Below are positions 56,751 to 64,000 of a stretch of 64,000 nt of DNA, in pieces. Under the pieces are notes generated by a model. It was not told the origin of the DNA and ran no database searches. It worked only from the letters and a program-made list of their open reading frames with translations. The position numbers and the translations under genes are program-made. Source of the DNA: Prosthecomicrobium pneumaticum (lineage in GTDB: Bacteria; Pseudomonadota; Alphaproteobacteria; Rhizobiales; Kaistiaceae); the NCBI RefSeq assembly GCF_014199915.1, contig NZ_JACHOO010000006.1:248001-312000 (forward strand), written 5' to 3'. How positions within the stretch are numbered: the first letter of the stretch is position 1; each line of letters opens with the position of its first letter.

Positions 56751-58571
56751 ATGTGCGGCATCGTCGGGATTCTGGGCCTCACGCCCGTCGCACCGCTGAT
56801 CGTCGATGCCCTGAAGCGGCTCGAATATCGCGGCTATGATTCCGCCGGCATCGCAACGCTCGAGGCCGGCCATCTCGAGCGGCTGCGCGCCGAGGGCAAG
56901 CTGCGCAATCTCGAAGGCCGGCTCGCCCGCGCGCCGCGCCGCGGCACGGCCGGCATCGGCCATACCCGCTGGGCGACGCACGGCGCGCCCTCGGAGCGCA
57001 ATGCGCACCCGCACGCCACCGAGCGCGTCGCCGTCGTCCATAACGGCATCATCGAGAATTTCCGCGAGCTGCGCGAGGAGCTGCTCGCCGCCGGACGGCA
57101 GTTCGAGAGCGAGACCGACACCGAGGTGATCGCCCATCTCGTCACGGTCGAGATGGCGCGCGGCCGCACGCCGGCCGATGCCGTCGCGGCGACGCTCGCC
57201 CGGCTGCGCGGCGCCTTCGCCCTCGCCTTCCTCTTCGAGGGCGAGGAGGACCTTCTCGTCGGCGCCCGGCGCGGTTCGCCGCTCGCCATCGGCTATGGCG
57301 CCGGGGAGATGTTCCTCGGCTCGGATGCGATCGCCCTCGCCCCGTTCACCGACACGATCGCCTATCTCGAGGAGGGCGATCTCGTCGTCGTGACGCGGGC
57401 CGGCGCCACGGTGCACGACGAGGCCGGCGCGATCGTCGACCGGCCGATCGTCACCATGACCGGCGCGACCTATGTCGTCGACAAGGGCAACCATCGTCAC
57501 TTCATGACGAAGGAGATCCACGAGCAGCCGGACGTGGTCGGCCGCACGCTGTCGCACTATCTCGACCTGCCGAACGGCCGCGCCCGGCCGCCCGAGGGGA
57601 TCGATTTCTCGGCCGTCGACCGGCTCGCCCTCACCGCCTGCGGCACGGCCTTCTATGCCGGCTCGATCGGCCGCTACTGGTTCGAGCGGATCGCCCGGCT
57701 CGCCGTCGACATCGACGTCGCCTCGGAGTTCCGCTATCGCGAGCCGCCTCTGTCGCCGGGCACGCTCGCCCTCGTCATCTCGCAGTCCGGCGAGACGGCG
57801 GACACGCTCGCCTCGCTGCGCCATGTCCGCCAGGCCGGCGCCCGTGTCGCGGCGGTGGTCAATGTGCGCGAATCGACGATCGCCCGCGAGGCGGATCTCG
57901 TGCTGCCGACGCTCGCCGGGCCGGAGATCGGCGTCGCCTCGACCAAGGCCTTCACGGCCCAGCTCGCCGTGCTCGCCGCGACGGCCGTCGCCGCCGGCCG
58001 CGCCCGCGGCGTTCTGCCGGCCGAGGAGGAGGTGAAGCTCGTCCGCGCCCTTTCCGAAGTGCCGCGCCTGATGACCGAGGCGCTCCGGCTCGAGCCGCAG
58101 ATCGAGACGATCGCCCGCGAGATCGCACGGGTGAAGGACGTGCTCTATCTCGGCCGCGGCACCAGCTATCCGCTCGCCCTCGAAGGCGCGCTGAAGCTGA
58201 AGGAGATCTCCTACATCCACGCCGAGGGCTATGCCGCCGGCGAGCTGAAGCACGGTCCGATCGCCCTCATCGACGAGACCATGCCGGTTGTGGTCATCGC
58301 GCCCTATGACGGGCTGTTCGAGAAGACCGTCTCGAACATGCAGGAGGTGGCGGCGCGCGGCGGCCGGATCATCCTGATCACCGATCGCCGCGGCCGCGCG
58401 GCGGCCGATGTCGGCGCGGTCGAGACGATCGTCATGCCGGACATGCCGGCGGCGATCACGCCGCTCGTCTACGCGATCCCGGTCCAGCTCCTCGCCTACC
58501 ACACCGCGGTGCTGATGGGCACCGACGTCGACCAGCCGCGCAACCTCGCCAAGTCGGTCACGGTGGAGTGA
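56751..58571 (+). CDS. glmS: Glutamine-fructose-6-phosphate aminotransferase (isomerizing)
   Basis: A 606-residue GlmS making glucosamine 6-phosphate for peptidoglycan and LPS. The N-terminal nucleophile is Cys2 (M-CGIVG), freed by Met removal. The glutaminase part includes GHTRWATHG; two SIS domains (SQSGETADT, and a second near 460) and the C-terminal NLAKSVTVE follow. The ATG at 56751 is fixed by the required Cys2. No glmS ribozyme or sRNA site was seen. Confidence 0.98.
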   Translation: MCGIVGILGLTPVAPLIVDALKRLEYRGYDSAGIATLEAGHLERLRAEGKLRNLEGRLARAPRRGTAGIGHTRWATHGAPSERNAHPHATERVAVVHNGIIENFRELREELLAAGRQFESETDTEVIAHLVTVEMARGRTPADAVAATLARLRGAFALAFLFEGEEDLLVGARRGSPLAIGYGAGEMFLGSDAIALAPFTDTIAYLEEGDLVVVTRAGATVHDEAGAIVDRPIVTMTGATYVVDKGNHRHFMTKEIHEQPDVVGRTLSHYLDLPNGRARPPEGIDFSAVDRLALTACGTAFYAGSIGRYWFERIARLAVDIDVASEFRYREPPLSPGTLALVISQSGETADTLASLRHVRQAGARVAAVVNVRESTIAREADLVLPTLAGPEIGVASTKAFTAQLAVLAATAVAAGRARGVLPAEEEVKLVRALSEVPRLMTEALRLEPQIETIAREIARVKDVLYLGRGTSYPLALEGALKLKEISYIHAEGYAAGELKHGPIALIDETMPVVVIAPYDGLFEKTVSNMQEVAARGGRIILITDRRGRAAADVGAVETIVMPDMPAAITPLVYAIPVQLLAYHTAVLMGTDVDQPRNLAKSVTVE

Positions 58572-58673
58572 AATCAGGCCGCCCGCCGGAGCGTGGCGGC
58601 GCTGGCATGGCGCCGTGATCTGCTCCAAAATCCGGATGTGCGGGGAATCGGGGCCGACGAGGGTTTGCGAGCG

Positions 58674-59381
58674 ATGAGCATGGACGAACGCCCCGAGAAC
58701 GAGGGGCCGCGTCGCATCGGCGTGATGACGCGGCTGCGCAATTATTTCCTGACCGGCCTCGTCATCGCCGCTCCGGTGTCGATCACCATCTATCTGACCT
58801 GGTCCTTCGTCCGGTGGGTGGATGGATGGATCAAGCCGCTGATTCCGGCCGGCTATACCCCCGACACCTATCTGCCCTTCTCGGTGCCGGGCTTCGGCCT
58901 CGTCGTCGCGCTGGTCGGCATCACCCTGCTCGGCTTCCTGACCGCCAATCTGGTCGGCCGCACCCTCGTCGCCTATGGCGAGATGATGCTCGACCGCACG
59001 CCGCTGGTGCGCAATGTCTATCGGGCGCTGAAGCAGATCTTCGAGACGGTGCTCTCCAATCGCGGCCGCTCCTTCCAGAAGGCCGGGCTGATCGAATTCC
59101 CCCATGCGGGCTCCTGGTCGATCGTCTTCATCGCCACCGAGACGACCGGCGAGATCAAGCACCGGCTGTCCCAGGACGGCGAGCCCTGGCTCACCGTCTT
59201 CCTGCCGCCGACGCCCGCGCCGACCGCCGGCTTCCTGATGTTCGTGCCGAAGAGCCGGGTGATCGAGCTCGACATGACGGTCGAGGAGGCGGCGCGGATG
59301 GTGATCTCGGCCGGTCTCGTCAGCCCCGAATACGATCCGGCGCTGCGCGCTCTCGCCGCGCCGAAGCCCGCCGCCCGATAG
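58674..59381 (+). CDS. DUF502 family membrane protein
   Basis: 235 residues with two membrane helices (about 22-44 and 75-100) and the DUF502 core: LRNYFLTGLVIAAPVSITIY, IPGFG-like VPGFGLVVALVGITLLGFL, and VRNVYRALKQI. The function of the family is unknown. The ATG at 58674 follows GAGGG by ten bases. It is co-directional with glmS and convergent with recG (12 bases apart). Confidence 0.9.
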   Translation: MSMDERPENEGPRRIGVMTRLRNYFLTGLVIAAPVSITIYLTWSFVRWVDGWIKPLIPAGYTPDTYLPFSVPGFGLVVALVGITLLGFLTANLVGRTLVAYGEMMLDRTPLVRNVYRALKQIFETVLSNRGRSFQKAGLIEFPHAGSWSIVFIATETTGEIKHRLSQDGEPWLTVFLPPTPAPTAGFLMFVPKSRVIELDMTVEEAARMVISAGLVSPEYDPALRALAAPKPAAR

Positions 59382-59393
59382 GCGGCCGGCCGC

Positions 59394-61499
59394 TCAGCCC
59401 GCCCGGACGAGCCGGATCGCCGCGTCGCGGCCGAACAGGTAGAGCAGCACCCGCAGCGCCGCGCCGCGCGGCCCGCCGAGCGCCGCATCGCGCTCGACGA
59501 TCAGCCGGGCGTCGTCGCGGGCGATTTCGAGCAGCGCGCCGTGATGCTCGAGCCGGGCGATGCGGAAGCCCGGCGTGCCGGACTGGCGGGTGCCGAGGAT
59601 CTCGCCCTCGCCGCGCAGCCGCAGATCCTCCTCGGCGATGCGGAAACCGTCCTCGGTGTCGCGCATGATCGCCAGCCGGTCGTGCGCGACCGGGCCGAGC
59701 GGCCCCTTGTAGAGCAACAGGCAGGACGAACGCGCCGAGCCGCGGCCGACCCGGCCGCGCAGCTGGTGCAACTGGGCGAGGCCGAACCGCTCGGCATGCT
59801 CGATCACCATGATCGAGGCCTCCGGCACGTCGACGCCCACCTCGATCACCGTGGTCGCGACGAGCACGCGCGTCTCGCCGAGGACGAAGCGGCGCATCGC
59901 CGCGTCCTTGTCGGCGGCGCGCATCCGGCCGTGCACGAGCCCGACCACCGGCCCGAGCGCCTCGGCGAGGGCCTTCTCCCGCGCCGTCGCGGCGGCGACG
60001 TCGAGCTCTTCGGATTCCTCGACGAGTGGACACACCCAATAGACGCGCGCTCCGGCGGCGACCGCCGCGCCGATCCGCTCGACCACCGCATCGAGCCGGT
60101 CGAGCGGCAGGGTCCGCGTCTCGATCGGCTGCCGGCCGGCCGGCTTCTCGGTCAGCTTCGAGACGTCCATGTCGCCGAAGGCGGCGAGCACCAGGGTGCG
60201 CGGGATCGGCGTCGCCGTCATGACGAGCATGTCGACCGCCGCCCCCTTCGCCGCCAGCGTCAGCCGCTGATGCACGCCGAAGCGGTGCTGTTCGTCGACG
60301 ACGGCGAGCGCCAGGTCGCGGAACACCACCTCGTCCTGGAAGAGGGCATGGGTGCCGACGACGATGTCGATGCCCCCGTCGGCGAGCCTCGGGAGGATGG
60401 CGGCCCGCTCGCGGCCCTTCTCCCGGCCGGTGAGCACGGCGAGCCGCAGGCCGGCCGCCGCGGCGAGCGGGCCGAGCGTCTTCGCGTGCTGGCGGGCGAG
60501 GATCTCGGTCGGCGCCATCAAGGCCGCCTGACCGCCCGCCTCGGCGACGATCGCCATCGCCATCAGCGCGACCATGGTCTTGCCGGACCCGACATCGCCC
60601 TGCAGCAGGCGCAGCATCCGCTCCGGCCCGGCGAGATCGCGCTCGATCTCGGCGATCGCGGTCCGCTGGCTCGCCGTCAGGCTGAAAGGGAGCGCGGCCT
60701 CGATCCGGGTGCGCAGCCGCCCGTCGCCGCGCCGTTCGCGGCCGGCCGCCCGGCGCAGAGTGCGCCGGGTGAGCGCGAGGGCGAGCTGGTTGGCGAGGAA
60801 CTCGTCATAGGCGAGCCGCGTCATCGCGGGCGAATCCGGCGCGAGATCGGACGGCGCCGCAGGGCGGTGCACGGTGCCGAGGGCCGTGGCGAAATCGGGC
60901 CAGTGCTGCTGCGCCTTCAGCGCCGGATCGAGCCATTCCGGCAACAGGGGCAGGCCGTCGAGCGCGGCGCCGATCGCCTTCGCAACCGTCTTCCGCGGCA
61001 GGCCGGCGGTCATCGGATAGACCGGTTCGATCATCGGCAGCGCGGCGAAAGCCGCGGCATCGACGACATGGTCGGGATGGACCATTTGCGGCCGGCCGTT
61101 GAACCATTCCACCCGGCCGCTGACGAAGCGGATCTCGCCGACGGGCAGCGCCCGTTCGAGCCAGCTCTTGTCGGCATGGAAATAGACGAGCGCCATTTCG
61201 CCCGTCTCGTCCTGCACGAAGACCCGGTGCGGCAGACGGCGGTTGCCGGCCGGCGCCGGCTGATGGCGGTCGACCCGCACCTCGAGCGTGACGATCGCGC
61301 CTTCGGGCGACAGCGCGATGCCCGGCCGGTTGCGCCGGTCGACGAGCCCATAGGGAAGGTGGAAGAGGAGGTCGAGCACGCGCGGCGGCTCGCCCGCCTC
61401 GCGGCCGACGAGCCGTGCGAAGGCCTCGCCGATCTTCGGGCCGACCCCCGCAAGGCTCGTCACCGGCCGGAACAAAGGATTGAGGAGTTCGGGGCGCAT
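59394..61499 (-). CDS. recG: ATP-dependent DNA helicase RecG
   Basis: A 701-residue branch-migration helicase for stalled forks and Holliday junctions. The N-terminal wedge domain (about 50-170) is followed by RecA-like domains with Walker A LLQGDVGSGKT, a DEQHRFGV box, TATPIPRTL, and the C-terminal QLRGRVGRG. The ATG at 61499 gives the standard length and N-terminus (RPELLNPLFRPVTSL). Alphaproteobacteria usually carry succinate-dehydrogenase-assembly SdhE beside recG; here vapBC occupies that side instead. Confidence 0.97.
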   Translation of the reverse strand: MRPELLNPLFRPVTSLAGVGPKIGEAFARLVGREAGEPPRVLDLLFHLPYGLVDRRNRPGIALSPEGAIVTLEVRVDRHQPAPAGNRRLPHRVFVQDETGEMALVYFHADKSWLERALPVGEIRFVSGRVEWFNGRPQMVHPDHVVDAAAFAALPMIEPVYPMTAGLPRKTVAKAIGAALDGLPLLPEWLDPALKAQQHWPDFATALGTVHRPAAPSDLAPDSPAMTRLAYDEFLANQLALALTRRTLRRAAGRERRGDGRLRTRIEAALPFSLTASQRTAIAEIERDLAGPERMLRLLQGDVGSGKTMVALMAMAIVAEAGGQAALMAPTEILARQHAKTLGPLAAAAGLRLAVLTGREKGRERAAILPRLADGGIDIVVGTHALFQDEVVFRDLALAVVDEQHRFGVHQRLTLAAKGAAVDMLVMTATPIPRTLVLAAFGDMDVSKLTEKPAGRQPIETRTLPLDRLDAVVERIGAAVAAGARVYWVCPLVEESEELDVAAATAREKALAEALGPVVGLVHGRMRAADKDAAMRRFVLGETRVLVATTVIEVGVDVPEASIMVIEHAERFGLAQLHQLRGRVGRGSARSSCLLLYKGPLGPVAHDRLAIMRDTEDGFRIAEEDLRLRGEGEILGTRQSGTPGFRIARLEHHGALLEIARDDARLIVERDAALGGPRGAALRVLLYLFGRDAAIRLVRAG

Positions 61500-61585
61500 C
61501 GTCTCCGGCCGGCATCGAATCGGCGGGATCATACGGCATCGCGGCCGCGTTGACCCCGGCCCGATGGCGGCCTATGTCTTGGCAT

Positions 61586-61846
61586 ATGACTTCAACCCCG
61601 ACCTCGCCTCCGCGTACCGCCAGGCTGTTCAAGAACGGCCGCAGCCAGGCTGTGCGGATTCCGAAGGAGTTCGAGATGGCCGGCGACGAGGTGCTGATCC
61701 GCAAGGACGGCGAGCGGCTCATCCTCGAGCCCGTCCGGCCGGCGCGCACGCTTGCCGAGGTCATCGAATGGCTGCAGCAACAGCCTCCCCTCGACGAAGA
61801 TTTCCCTGACATCGACGAGTTGCCACACAGCCCCGTCGAGCTCTAG
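61586..61846 (+). CDS. vapB: VapB-type antitoxin (AbrB/MazE fold)
   Basis: 86 residues. An N-terminal swapped-hairpin DNA-binding domain with TARLFKNGRSQAVRIPKEF and DEVLIRKDGERLILEPV is followed by a C-terminal arm (LQQQPPLDEDFPDIDEL) that would wrap VapC. It represses its own operon with the toxin. Start uncertain between the ATGs at 61574 and 61586. The stop TAG abuts the GTG of vapC directly. Confidence 0.88.
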   Translation: MTSTPTSPPRTARLFKNGRSQAVRIPKEFEMAGDEVLIRKDGERLILEPVRPARTLAEVIEWLQQQPPLDEDFPDIDELPHSPVEL

Positions 61847-62245
61847 GTGCCCTACCTTCTCGACACCAACATCGTCTCGAACATCGCTCGCGAACCTTTC
61901 GGCAAGGCAGCGCTGAAGGTGCTTTCTCTGCGTGGCGAGGTCTTCTTCATCAGCATCGTGGTTCTGTCGGAGTTGCGCTTCGGGATCGCGAAATCTGGCG
62001 CGACGCGGGCGACAAGAGCCGTCGAGGCCCTTTTGCCGATGTTCAGGGTCGTGCCGCTTGAAGAGCCCGCCGATGTTCTCTATGGCGCGCTGCGTGCCGA
62101 TCTGGAGCGCAGCGGACGGCTGATCGGACCGAACGACCTCTTCATCGCCGCGCAATGCCTCGCGCTCGATCTGACGCTCGTCAGCGACAATGAGGGCGAG
62201 TTCTCGCGCGTCCCCGGCCTCAGGCTCGAGAACTGGCTGCGCTGA
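61847..62245 (+). CDS. vapC: VapC-type PIN-domain ribonuclease toxin
   Basis: 132 residues. PIN-domain acidic residues: Asp6 (LLDTNIVS), Glu42 (LSELRFG), Asp97 (PNDLFIAAQCLAL) and Asp114 (LVSDNEGEF). All expected metal ligands are present, so it should be an active endoribonuclease; VapC toxins often cut initiator tRNA or rRNA. It starts with GTG directly after the antitoxin stop. GC counts of 35/60 and 33/60 for 61861-61980 are well below the neighbours. It converges on argC with 4 bases between stops. Confidence 0.9.
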   Translation: MPYLLDTNIVSNIAREPFGKAALKVLSLRGEVFFISIVVLSELRFGIAKSGATRATRAVEALLPMFRVVPLEEPADVLYGALRADLERSGRLIGPNDLFIAAQCLALDLTLVSDNEGEFSRVPGLRLENWLR

Positions 62246-62249
62246 CCCC

Positions 62250-63302
62250 TTACGGGAACAGCGCGAGCTGCTCGAGGCCGGTGGTCTCCGGCAGACCGAA
62301 CATCAGGTTGAAGTTCTGCAGCGCCTGCCCGGCCGAGCCCTTGACGAGGTTGTCGAGCACCGAGACGACGATCGCCCGGCCGGGGATGCGGTCGGCGAAG
62401 ACGCCGATCTGGACATAGTTCGAGCCGCGCACGTTCTGCGTCTGCGGCACGACGCCCGGCCGCGCCACATGGACGAAGGGCGCCTTCTGATAGGCGTCGG
62501 CGAGGCAGGCGCGCAGATCGTCGGCGCTCGTGCCCGGCACCATCCGCACATAGGAGGTGCACAATTCGCCGCGGCTCATCGGGATGAGATGCGGCGTGAA
62601 GTTGACATAGACGGTCTTGCCGGCGGCCTTCGAGATCTCCTGCTCGATCTCGGGCGCGTGCCGGTGCTTGGCGATCGAGTAGGGCGACAGGCCCTCGCCC
62701 GCCTCCGAGAACAGCGTGTTCTGCTTGAGACCGCGCCCGGCGCCGGTGACGCCCGACTTGGCGTCGATCACGATATCGTCCGCCGCGACGAGGCCGGCGC
62801 CGACGATCGGCAGGAGCGCGAGGAGCGAGGCCGTCGGATAGCAGCCCGGGCAGGCGACGAGCCGCGCCGAGGCGATCGCCGTCGCGTAATGCTCGGTCAG
62901 GCCGTAGACCGCTTCGCCCTGCAGGCCGAGCGCCCGGTGCTCGTGGCCGTACCAGGTCGCATAGGTGTCGGGATCGCGCAGCCGGAAATCGGCCGACATG
63001 TCGATCACCTTGATGTGCGGGTGCCGGGCGAGCAGGTCGGAGATGATCTCCTGCGTGGTGCCGTGCGGCAGGCCGCAGAACACCGCATCGACCGCCGACC
63101 AGTCGGCCTCCTCGACAGTGACCAGATCGGGCAGGTCGACGAAGGCGAAATGCGGAAACACCGCATCCATCGGCTTGCCGGCATGGCTGTTCGCCGTCAG
63201 GAGCGCGATCTCGATCGCCGGATGGCGCACGCCGAGCCGCACCAGGTCCGCACCCGTATATCCCGACGCCCCGAGGACGCCGATCCTGATCTTCTCGGCC
63301 AT
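62250..63302 (-). CDS. argC: N-acetyl-gamma-glutamyl-phosphate reductase
   Basis: 350 residues, type-1 ArgC. The NADPH motif GASGYTGADLVRL is at the N-terminus, the active cysteine in ACPGCYPTASLLAL, and the later blocks KSGVTGAGRG and FTPHLIPMSRG are conserved. It catalyses the third step of arginine synthesis. Of two in-frame ATGs (63308 and 63302) the second is seven bases from GGGA, so I used it. It stands between vapC (convergent) and gpmA. Confidence 0.97.
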   Translation of the reverse strand: MAEKIRIGVLGASGYTGADLVRLGVRHPAIEIALLTANSHAGKPMDAVFPHFAFVDLPDLVTVEEADWSAVDAVFCGLPHGTTQEIISDLLARHPHIKVIDMSADFRLRDPDTYATWYGHEHRALGLQGEAVYGLTEHYATAIASARLVACPGCYPTASLLALLPIVGAGLVAADDIVIDAKSGVTGAGRGLKQNTLFSEAGEGLSPYSIAKHRHAPEIEQEISKAAGKTVYVNFTPHLIPMSRGELCTSYVRMVPGTSADDLRACLADAYQKAPFVHVARPGVVPQTQNVRGSNYVQIGVFADRIPGRAIVVSVLDNLVKGSAGQALQNFNLMFGLPETTGLEQLALFP

Positions 63303-63393
63303 GCTCATGTTCCCGATCGCGCGCCCGAAGCGCGGTTCGTCAGATAGGATGTGTGCGCGGCGGCGCCAAGGCGTTCACCGGAACGGCGCGCGG

Positions 63394-64000
63394 TCAGTCC
63401 TTGAGGACGTTCTTCTCCGCGATCGTCGTATCGGCGGCGAGGCGATAGACGATCGGCACGCCGGTGTCGAGTTCGCGCTTGACGATCTCGTCCCCCGACA
63501 GGCCCTCCATCGCCATGATCAGCGCGCGGAGCGAATTGCCGTGCGCGGCGACGACGACCCGCTCGCCGCGCATCACGCGGGGAAGGATGTCGTGGATGTA
63601 ATAGGGCCAGACGCGGGCGCCGGTGTCCTTCAGGCTTTCGCCGCCCGGCGGCGGCACGTCATAGGAGCGGCGCCAGACATGCACCTGCTCCTCCCCCCAG
63701 CGGGCCCGCGCGTCGTCCTTGTTGAGGCCGGAGAGATCGCCATAGTCGCGCTCGTTGAGCGCCTGGTCGCGGATCGTCTCGAGCCCCGGCTGGCCGACCT
63801 CGTCGAGGATCAGCGACAGCGTGTGCTGCGCCCGTGTGAGCGCCGAGGTGAAGGCGATGTCGAAGGAGAGGCCGAGCGCCTTCAGCCGGCGCCCGGCAGT
63901 GCGCGCCTCCTCGATGCCTTTCGGCGTCAGGTCCGGATCGCGCCAGCCGGTGAAGAGGTTCTTGAGATTCCAGTCGCTCTGGCCGTGCCGGACGAGGACG
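63394..64000 (-). CDS. gpmA: 2,3-bisphosphoglycerate-dependent phosphoglycerate mutase, 5' end outside the window
   Basis: The open frame runs from the stop at 63394-63396 to the right edge (codons in phase with 63999). It starts within [11 protein letters not shown], so only about 5-7 N-terminal residues are missing. Catalytic His is in LVRHGQS, the second His in [10 protein letters not shown], and the acid residue in [12 protein letters not shown]. It interconverts 3- and 2-phosphoglycerate in glycolysis and gluconeogenesis. The C-terminal half matches GpmA/PGAM1-type enzymes of Alphaproteobacteria. Confidence 0.93.
   Translation of the reverse strand, partial: VLVRHGQSDWNLKNLFTGWRDPDLTPKGIEEARTAGRRLKALGLSFDIAFTSALTRAQHTLSLILDEVGQPGLETIRDQALNERDYGDLSGLNKDDARARWGEEQVHVWRRSYDVPPPGGESLKDTGARVWPYYIHDILPRVMRGERVVVAAHGNSLRALIMAMEGLSGDEIVKRELDTGVPIVYRLAADTTIAEKNVLKD

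Overview
The window is about 64 kb of very GC-rich DNA (roughly 70 percent by eye), densely coded, with little intergenic space. The gene content and order point to an alphaproteobacterium of the Hyphomicrobiales (Rhizobiales). The strongest evidence is the block ptsH / EIIA-Man / short hprK / chvG / chvI / hugZ-like / pckA. Other support comes from a TsaE-sugar kinase fusion beside a DivL-like pseudo-kinase and ahcY, the metK / xre / lnt / corC / ybeY / phoH / miaB / plsC / fur / rimI / tsaB block, and the rimP-nusA-ylxR-infB-rbfA-truB-rpsO-pnp cluster. I cannot name the genus from sequence alone.

Layout. 1-4.1 kb: end of addB, addA and trxA (recombinational repair and thioredoxin). 4.2-8.0 kb: a phosphohexomutase, a short-chain dehydrogenase and a DUF1688 (URC4/Urg3) gene, which sit between two groups that are usually close together in relatives. 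8.0-12.0 kb: TsaE-kinase fusion and a DivL-like PAS histidine-kinase homologue whose phospho-acceptor histidine is a phenylalanine. 12.3-13.7 kb: ahcY with a palindromic operator. 13.8-20.4 kb: incomplete nitrogen-type/regulatory PTS, HprK, the ChvG-ChvI envelope/acid two-component system, a HugZ-type protein and PEP carboxykinase. 20.5-31.3 kb: a leftward translation/RNA-processing cluster from rimP to pnp.

31.5-33.5 kb: a Tat-exported PhoX-type phosphatase behind a good PHO box. 33.6-45.0 kb: a long leftward run of housekeeping genes (trmB, metK, xre regulator, lnt, corC, ybeY, phoH, miaB, plsC, fur/mur, rimI, tsaB, NifU-like), many coupled by 4-bp stop/start overlaps. 45.3-50.4 kb: a universal stress protein, tRNA-Leu(CAG), and a large MmeI-like single-chain restriction-modification enzyme with an embedded low-GC segment where the target recognition domain should lie, followed by a GNAT gene. 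50.6-53.5 kb: a PepSY / cytochrome b561 / response regulator / histidine kinase cassette. 53.5-64 kb: a small membrane protein, an Fsr-like efflux transporter, hpf and ptsN, glmS, a DUF502 membrane protein, recG, a vapBC toxin-antitoxin pair of lower GC, argC and the 3' part of gpmA.

How the genes work together. Carbon/energy signalling (PTS phosphocarriers, HprK, PtsN) sits next to envelope-stress signalling (ChvG-ChvI) and gluconeogenesis (pckA). Iron is a second theme: a Fur/Mur-type regulator, an Irr-type ICE box over the -10 of the NifU-like gene, and a RirA-type IRO-like motif in the hugZ promoter. The accessory elements are the MmeI-like enzyme, the vapBC pair and possibly the 4.2-8.0 kb insert. 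No insertion sequence, prophage, CRISPR array or rRNA gene was seen.
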